Shown: positions 58,535 through 64,000 of the stretch, one piece after another
Position numbering within the stretch: position 1 is the stretch's first letter
How the letters are laid out: every line of letters starts with the position of its first letter
From: Iris pallida
Lineage: Eukaryota > Streptophyta > Magnoliopsida > Asparagales > Iridaceae
Length of the DNA stretch: 64,000 nt
Direction of reading: 5' to 3'
NCBI GenBank assembly: GCA_029216955.1
Contig: JANAVB010005597.1
Span: 46,609,480 to 46,673,479 of the forward strand
Position numbers and translations under genes: made by a program
Notes under the pieces: generated by a model
Told to the model about the DNA's origin: nothing
The model's database searches: none
What the model saw: the letters and a program-made list of their open reading frames with translations, nothing else

Positions 58535-58714
58535 AGTTCTTTTTTTCATTCATTGTACAGATACAGAGCTATCTAAATTATTGTCGAATTCTTGAGAGCT
58601 TTTCTTCTTCGCATCGTCTAAGGGATAAAGCGATCGTCTTCTAGATCGGATTCCTACAGTTGTATTTTTCCAGAAACACAATAAATAAAGTAAATTTATT
58701 TATGAAAAACAAAT

Positions 58715-58732
58715 TGGCGACTCTGCTGGGGA
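58715..58732 (+). promoter_or_regulatory. Element E primer binding site
   Basis: TGGCGACTCTGCTGGGGA, three bases after the LTR end. Confidence 0.85.
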
Positions 58733-58752
58733 AAACCATCTCCTCTTCTGAG

Positions 58753-59835
58753 ATGGCAACAACTCAATGCGACACTTCGTCAGTCGGCTCGACGAAGAAG
58801 GTGATATCGATCCAATTCGATCAACTCGCCTACAAAAAAATGCAGCGGGCTAAGGGTGGCAAGCCCACTTCAGCTTCCATCGCCACTGCCAAATCGAAGG
58901 AACGATCTATCTACGTCCCTAAGAATCTGTTGGCAACCAATGGTGAAGTTTCTGCCACAGTGTCTACTCCTAACACTGGCAAAGACTCTACTGCAAGCAC
59001 GCACGCTCTCGTGTGCTCGAAGATGACAGCAGTCAAAAGTCACGCTGGCAGTACTGGCTCCTTAGCCAAACCTGTTCCAGCGTGCAATCTCACAGTCAAA
59101 AGTCACGCTGACAGTATTGGTTCTTTAGCCAAACCTGTTCCAGCGTGCAATCTCACAGTTAAAAGTCACGCTGACAGCATTGGCTCTTTAACCAAGCCTG
59201 TTCCAGCGTGCAATCTCAAATTCAATAGTCACGCTGACAGCACTGGCTCTTTAGCCAAACCTGTTCCAGCGTGTATTTCTAAATTCAAAAGTCACGCCAA
59301 CAGCACTGGTTCTTTAACCAAGTCTGTTTCAGCGTGTATTCCGCATACATCATCTAAGAAGAATAGCTCTTTAGCTATCTCTTCTTGTTTGCCAGGTTCT
59401 ACTAGAACTGGGGGTGGTCTTGCTAGAATTCCTCCACAAATGGCACACAAAGTCCCTTCGAAAAGAAATAACTCTTTAGTTGTTTCTTCTGCTCCTGTAG
59501 TGTTTACTTCAGGAACAGCTTTGACTGACAGTTTTGTTAGTCAAAGAAAAGAAGATGGTCTTTTGACTACTCTTTCTTTTGGACATTCTATGTCTCAAAA
59601 TTTGAATAAGTCTAAGAAGAAATATTTCTTAATGTCTTCTTCTACGACTTCTTCGAATTGGGCACAGAATTTGTCTATAAAAGAAGGTCTGTTACCAACT
59701 CCTAATCAAGGGGGTGGTTCAACTCTTCCTTCTGTGCAAATATCCAGATCAATGGAAGGAAAACTCCAAGTTTCAAAAACCAACGTGTCACCTCCAACTG
59801 ATCTAAGAGCAAAACTTAATCAAACCCGTTTATGA
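58753..59835 (+). CDS. Element E first ORF with 21-residue repeats
   Basis: ATG 58753 (MATTQCDTSSVGSTKK) lies 20 bases after the primer site; the frame is also open to 58660 inside the LTR, so 58753 is preferred. 360 residues, Ser/Thr/Lys-rich, no known domain. Residues about 94-195 are five tandem copies of a 21-residue unit with core SHADSIGSLAKPVPACNL (DNA period 63, starting near 59031). It ends at TGA 59833, but the same frame continues without shift into the next segment. Ogre-group elements have an ORF1 of unknown role at this place; this may be its counterpart. Confidence 0.7.
   Translation: MATTQCDTSSVGSTKKVISIQFDQLAYKKMQRAKGGKPTSASIATAKSKERSIYVPKNLLATNGEVSATVSTPNTGKDSTASTHALVCSKMTAVKSHAGSTGSLAKPVPACNLTVKSHADSIGSLAKPVPACNLTVKSHADSIGSLTKPVPACNLKFNSHADSTGSLAKPVPACISKFKSHANSTGSLTKSVSACIPHTSSKKNSSLAISSCLPGSTRTGGGLARIPPQMAHKVPSKRNNSLVVSSAPVVFTSGTALTDSFVSQRKEDGLLTTLSFGHSMSQNLNKSKKKYFLMSSSTTSSNWAQNLSIKEGLLPTPNQGGGSTLPSVQISRSMEGKLQVSKTNVSPPTDLRAKLNQTRL
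59031..59345 (+). repeat. 63-bp tandem repeat within first ORF of E
   Basis: Five units with AGTCACGCTGACAG at one end and CCAGCGTGCAATCTC at the other; AGTCACGCT and AGCGTG are partial complements, so adjacent units can pair. Unit starts are 63 bases apart (CACGCT at 59041, 59104, 59167, 59230; CACGCC at 59293). Confidence 0.92.
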
Positions 59836-60201
59836 AGCACTTCTGGTGTCAAAAAACCATACCAAACGGGGATAAAAGCAAGAGATCCAGATACAGAGTA
59901 TGCTAGAAATTATGTGGCTCAGATTAATCATTCTCTATATAATCAAGAGCCATCAAGACCCAAGAACCGGAAATATATTCCTAAAAATACACAAAGAATG
60001 TTCTCGGATGTATCTCAATCTTCACAGACAGATTTACGAGAACACCTTCAACAAAAGAGAAGGAATAATTCTGTGTCAATGGATCATGACCATGCTGAAT
60101 GTGACTTCCAGCCAAAAGTCATAATTCAATGCAGATGTCAATCAATGGATCATGACTATGCTAATCATGAATGTGACTTCCAGCTAAGAGTCATTATGTA
60201 A
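59836..60201 (+). pseudogene. Element E segment between two in-frame stops
   Basis: Open frame between TGA 59833 and TAA 60199, the same frame as the flanking ORFs. Contains a duplicated SMDHDHAECDFQ/SMDHDYANHECDFQ unit. Probably coding sequence interrupted by the two stops; its original product is unclear. Confidence 0.6.
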
Positions 60202-60255
60202 TGCAGATGTCAAACTAAACGACAATCTGTCTTCACCCGGATTCAGTGTGAACCT

Positions 60256-63200
60256 ATGTCTGATGAAGATAAACCTTTGTTTGCTTCTGTTAACATGACC
60301 TCTCGGGATACTGGGGGTAGAACTGATAGTCCAGATGGAGTATACAGAGGCACCAGAGCAAGAGTCCTGGCTTCTAGTCAAAGAACTTCTGTTTTTGAAG
60401 ACTATTCTGAATTTATTGGAGAATCTAACTTCCCACCTCTTCCTACTGGGGGTAGTTCTCCTATAAATGACTTTGATACACAAAGTAATGATTCAGAACA
60501 GACAACATCCACCAGTTCATCAATAATCCCTCGTACAGTCACGACTTATATGGTTGATGGGAATACTGATGAACCTTCTTCTTCCTTGACTCCTCAAGAA
60601 CAAAGAATTGCTTCTTTGGAACAGCAAATGAAATCTATGGCTGATACTATGAAGTCAATGTATGAACTCATGGCAACCCAGCTGCAAAATCGACAGACTG
60701 AACCAGATGCCATACCAATTGACACTGGTGTAAGTCCAGTACATGTTCCTCCAGCAGTACAATCCAATACTCCTGGGCAAGCTCAACCGGTTCCTAGTCA
60801 CTCTGGAGCTGGGGGTAGTGCTTATAATGATGTTCCTCCTTCCAACTTTTCTCTACAAGCTACAACTCCACAATCCTCCGGAGTTGTTACTGAAGAATTG
60901 AAGAATCTCCGAACTCAATTTGAGGCATTTAAACAGAAGGATGGTTTACAAAGGTTAGGCATCAAGCAACCTTATCCAATAGAATGGAAGCAAGTATCGT
61001 ATCCTCCTAAATACAAGCCGCCTACTATCTCATTCTATGATGGAACCACTTCTCCGAGTCAATTTATTAATCACTTTGAAGTGATGACTGACCAGCTGCA
61101 ACCAAGTGACGCCCTCCTTACTCGGGTGTTTGTCGGATGTCTCAAAGGAACGACTTATGAATGGTATAGAAGTCTCCCGGATGGGTGTATTACCTCATTT
61201 GTCGGTTTCAAACAAATGTTTCTTGAACGGTTCTATGAAGGGCTCAATGATATGACTATGTCTGCTCTTATAAGAATCAAGCAGAAAAATAATAAAACTA
61301 CAGAGGAATTTATTGAACGGTTTCGAAGAGAAGCTCTGAAGATGCCTCTTGGAACTCCTGATGCTGTCACCATCGACACATGCAAATCAAATTTGTTGCC
61401 AATCATCAGCATGTGGACAGAATCTACTCAATTTCAAGATTGGCCTTCCTTCATAGTTAGTGCCAAGGTCGCAGAAATTAGTGCTGAAACCTTCAAAGGT
61501 TTAGGAGTGCAGATGACTCCCAAAGAAACAGGTCAAAGTATTAACAATAATGCTAAATCCAATACTCGCAAGAAAAAAGAAACCCTTGAAGTTAATCTTC
61601 AGAGTAAAGATGCATCGACTGTTCAAACTCCTCCTACCTCTACGACTCAACAACCAAGAGCACCTCGTCCCAAAGAAGAATACTCTTTTGATGACGATGA
61701 TGTCCTTGGTATCTTTGAATGTTTGCTGAAAGGTAATAAAATACAATTACCTGAAATCAAGAAACCTGATGAAGCTGGTAAGACGGATCATCCTAAATAC
61801 TGTCCATACCATAGAATGTTGGGTCACACAGTTCGTACATGTTATGTACTGAAAGGAAAGATCCAGGAAATGATTAAATCTGGAGCTATCTCTCTTACTC
61901 CGAAAGATAAGATCGTCACCTCCAACGTCGTCTCTATGCAATTCGGAGATTTTCCTCCTCAACTCCTTGAAAGCGGGATCGTTCCTATTCCCAAGGCAAC
62001 TCTTGAAATAGTGAATATTCCTCCTCCACAGTCTGAAGGATTAGTACCAATCACTATGGAAACAGGAGAAATCATATGGATTCATCCTGATCTGGTAGCA
62101 GATTTTGAATCTCCTCCTCTTCAAAAGACTACTTCCCGAAAATCTAAGAAGGCTGGGAAAACTAAGTCATGTCATATGACTTCTTTCGGATCTACTCCCG
62201 ACACAGAATCAAAAGATAAATCAGAAGCACTTGCTGGTGCTACTAGAACAAGGAAACCTTATCTAAAGGATTATTCCAAGAGTCCTGAGGATACTCCTGA
62301 TATCCCTCCTGCTGACAAAGATGCTCCTAATGTTCCTCTTGAAGAAGAATCATCCACTGCACCTGTTCCTTCAACTGCACCGGTTGAACCTACTCCTTCC
62401 AAGCCTACAGCTCTTGAGAAAGGCAAACAACAGGCTCGATTTGATAAGCCAATCAAGAAGTCCCCTCCTCTTGGGCTTCAGAAGCCTTATAACTTTGACA
62501 TTCTAGCCCAACTTGCTAATACTCCAGCTAGAATGTCTCTCTTTGAACTTTTACGTCTTTCTAAAGAAACTCGGGAGATGTTAAGTGAGGCACTTCTTCA
62601 GGCTGACTCTTGTCTTGCACAATTAAAGAAGCCAGATGAAGAACCTGCCACTTGCTTACATTGCAACAGTGTATTAGAGATTATCCCAAATATCACCTTT
62701 ACACAAGACGACATGCTACTGGAGGATAATCGACATGATCGGCCTCTCTACTACATCGGTTATATCGATACAATGAAGATAGATCGTATCCTCATTGATC
62801 CAGGGTCTGCTATAAGCATAATGCCTAAGAGTCTGTTGGATGAACTAAAAATTCCTCTTCACAAGCTTTCCAAGACGGTTACTACTATCCTGGGATTCAA
62901 TCAAAGCCGAAGCGAGCTTTTGGGAAAGATTCATCTAAAACTTCAGATAGGCGATTTCAGATCCAAAATCACTTTCTATGTGATCGAGATCGTGGGATCT
63001 TATAATCTTCTTCTGGGGAGGCCCTTTCTTCATGAAAATAATGTGGTGCCTTCTACTCTTCATCAGTGTTTTAAATACATTGACAGCAATGGAAGAGTAC
63101 AAAAGAAAGTTGCTGATATAAATCCTTTCCATGGGGTTGAAGCTTATTTCAATGATTCCCGAATGTACAAAGAAGAGTATACAAGGGTGATACAAGCTAT

Positions 63201-64000
63201 GGAAAAAGAGGATCCGCAAAGTGAGACCTTGATAATTCCTGTTAAAGGTCGAACTACGCAGCAGCAATCTCCTAAACCCTCTGAAGAAGGTTCTTTCATT
63301 ATTCCAGTGAGCGGACGGATCTCTCCATTACCTCAGTCGTCTACTCAAGATACACTGATCATTCCTGTCAGTGGGCGTACTACAGTTCCTGTATCTTCAT
63401 ATATAAAACATGATACTCTGGTAATCCCTGTTGGAGGGCGGACTACTCTTCCATCTCAGGCTTTAAGGGAGCTCACCTCTTCGGAGCCATTTGTTATCGA
63501 TCTTAATCGAAACAAAACTTCCTCTCGTTCTTCTTCTCCCCCTTTAGTCATTGATTTGGCTAAGATTTCTAAGGCTCAGCCTTCTCCCAATGTAAATACT
63601 ACTGCTTTTAAATTTAATGAAAAGCCTCCATCTTTGCAGTATATTGATGTGTGTAATCATGTTCATAATTATTTACATTTGTTAGATGACTTGAGAACAA
63701 TAACCATAGAAGTTGTACAGACTTTTCATACAGACGTATCCCTAGAATCAGTACAAACTTCATACTTTCTGGTTCCTAGTAGAAAGCCAGGAGACATTCC
63801 AATATTCTTCTACAAAGGGCCCCAGAATCCTTCTGATTTAGAAGATGATGACAAAAACGATGATACTGGAAGATTACAACTAAGTCGTTATAGTCAGCAA
63901 TCTAAAGACATCATTAAAAATATAGGCTATGACTTCAGAACTGGCCTCAATAATGGAAAAGGAAGAAAAATGCCTGTCCGGATTCCTCCTCTGAAATATG
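60256..64000 (+). CDS. Element E gag-protease, open to window end
   Basis: No stop was found from 60202 to 64000 (about 1266 codons); first ATG 60256. Order: low-complexity start, coiled segment (IASLEQQMKSMADTMKSMYE), gag core (PPTISFYDGTTSPSQFINHF, TYEWYRSLPDG, FLERFYEGLND), CPYHRMLGHTVRTCYVLKGK (61801), a Pro/Ser-rich linker, then the aspartic protease MKIDRILIDPGSAISIMP (Asp codon about 62797) with NLLLGRPFLH. Near the end IIPVSGR-type units repeat four times. The layout is that of Tat/Ogre gag-pro. RT should follow outside the window. Incomplete at 3' by the window edge only. Confidence 0.88.
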   Translation, partial: MSDEDKPLFASVNMTSRDTGGRTDSPDGVYRGTRARVLASSQRTSVFEDYSEFIGESNFPPLPTGGSSPINDFDTQSNDSEQTTSTSSSIIPRTVTTYMVDGNTDEPSSSLTPQEQRIASLEQQMKSMADTMKSMYELMATQLQNRQTEPDAIPIDTGVSPVHVPPAVQSNTPGQAQPVPSHSGAGGSAYNDVPPSNFSLQATTPQSSGVVTEELKNLRTQFEAFKQKDGLQRLGIKQPYPIEWKQVSYPPKYKPPTISFYDGTTSPSQFINHFEVMTDQLQPSDALLTRVFVGCLKGTTYEWYRSLPDGCITSFVGFKQMFLERFYEGLNDMTMSALIRIKQKNNKTTEEFIERFRREALKMPLGTPDAVTIDTCKSNLLPIISMWTESTQFQDWPSFIVSAKVAEISAETFKGLGVQMTPKETGQSINNNAKSNTRKKKETLEVNLQSKDASTVQTPPTSTTQQPRAPRPKEEYSFDDDDVLGIFECLLKGNKIQLPEIKKPDEAGKTDHPKYCPYHRMLGHTVRTCYVLKGKIQEMIKSGAISLTPKDKIVTSNVVSMQFGDFPPQLLESGIVPIPKATLEIVNIPPPQSEGLVPITMETGEIIWIHPDLVADFESPPLQKTTSRKSKKAGKTKSCHMTSFGSTPDTESKDKSEALAGATRTRKPYLKDYSKSPEDTPDIPPADKDAPNVPLEEESSTAPVPSTAPVEPTPSKPTALEKGKQQARFDKPIKKSPPLGLQKPYNFDILAQLANTPARMSLFELLRLSKETREMLSEALLQADSCLAQLKKPDEEPATCLHCNSVLEIIPNITFTQDDMLLEDNRHDRPLYYIGYIDTMKIDRILIDPGSAISIMPKSLLDELKIPLHKLSKTVTTILGFNQSRSELLGKIHLKLQIGDFRSKITFYVIEIVGSYNLLLGRPFLHENNVVPSTLHQCFKYIDSNGRVQKKVADINPFHGVEAYFNDSRMYKEEYTRVIQAMEKEDPQSETLIIPVKGRTTQQQSPKPSEEGSFIIPVSGRISPLPQSSTQDTLIIPVSGRTTVPVSSYIKHDTLVIPVGGRTTLPSQALRELTSSEPFVIDLNRNKTSSRSSSPPLVIDLAKISKAQPSPNVNTTAFKFNEKPPSLQYIDVCNHVHNYLHLLDDLRTITIEVVQTFHTDVSLESVQTSYFLVPSRKPGDIPIFFYKGPQNPSDLEDDDKNDDTGRLQLSRYSQQSKDIIKNIGYDFRTGLNNGKGRKMPVRIPPLKY

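Larger units (their letters stand above)
57721..58711 (+). repeat. Element E 5' LTR
   Basis: Opens with three tandem 33-34-base units containing AGTCACGCTGAG (57726, 57759, 57793), includes a 32-base tandem array, a TATA box at 58526 and ends with CA before the primer site. Confidence 0.7.
57721..64000 (+). mobile_element. Gypsy element E (Tat/Ogre-like), 5' part
   Basis: 5' LTR about 57721-58711, then the primer site TGGCGACTCTGCTGGGGA (58715-58732), the type reported for Ogre-group elements (tRNA-Arg, from memory). A first ORF precedes gag, which is the Ogre arrangement. Gag, a C-HisHis-C motif (CPYHRMLGHTVRTC) and protease (IDPGSAISIMP) follow in one frame to the window end. RT, integrase and the 3' LTR lie beyond 64000. 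The left border is uncertain by about 20 bases. Confidence 0.85.

Noticed and set aside
59031..59345. CRISPR-like array (regular repeats)
   Set aside because: The whole 63-base unit is repeated without unique spacers, inside an ORF of a plant retrotransposon.

Overview
This window is plant nuclear DNA, from a large repeat-rich angiosperm genome. Nearly all of it is transposable elements inserted into one another. I recognise one resident protein-coding gene (29810-31043, minus strand, two exons, DUF4378/TRM-like). The plant assignment rests on plant-restricted element lineages (SIRE-, Tork-, Tekay- and Tat/Ogre-like LTR retrotransposons, a plant CACTA, a MULE with a plant mobile domain gene), GT-AG introns, tRNA-derived SINEs and long (AT)n and (AAT)n tracts. 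I cannot name the species.

Layout. 1-2522: part of a minus-strand LTR with a dispersed ATGCGGCT word. 2523-3366: GC-rich hAT-like element. 4275-8920: hAT-like element with an 8-bp target duplication, invaded by a 3.8-kb MULE (5030-8814). The MULE carries two convergent truncated genes, a mudrA-like transposase start and a plant mobile domain gene. 8921-11110: unassigned. 11222-11483: two head-to-head SINEs among (AT)n tracts. 11850-27830: a foldback element split by Tork-like Copia A (12185-27570, minus), itself split by a young SIRE-like Copia B (16006-25646, plus) with an extra ORF in the env-like position. 28169-29212: a Harbinger-like MITE holding a small relative of the MULE. 29810-31043: the resident gene. 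32036-34620: foldback, nested MITEs and a large AAT/ATT block.

35691 to about 57720: gypsy element D (minus, gag only), split within an LTR by Tekay-like gypsy C (37907-56653, minus, decayed). C carries two later insertions. One is a 9.5-kb CACTA element (39308-48855) with a captured, still open PGAP3/PER1 gene segment. The other is a SIRE-type solo LTR (52791-53920) inside gag-pol. About 57721 to the window end: the 5' part of a Tat/Ogre-like element E (plus), with LTR, tRNA-type primer site, a repeat-bearing first ORF and a gag-protease frame still open at base 64000.

The order of events follows from target duplications and LTR similarity: foldback, then A, then B; and D, then C, then CACTA and solo LTR F. 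By hand comparison the LTR pairs differ at fewer than about 10 sites of 945 (B), about 45 of 1581 (C), and clearly more per base in A. Points that stand out: the PGAP3 segment inside the CACTA, the two-gene convergent MULE with palindrome arrays in its termini, the 17-bp palindrome shared by the LTRs of different Copia elements, the extra ORF of B, and the repeat word shared by the LTR and first ORF of E.
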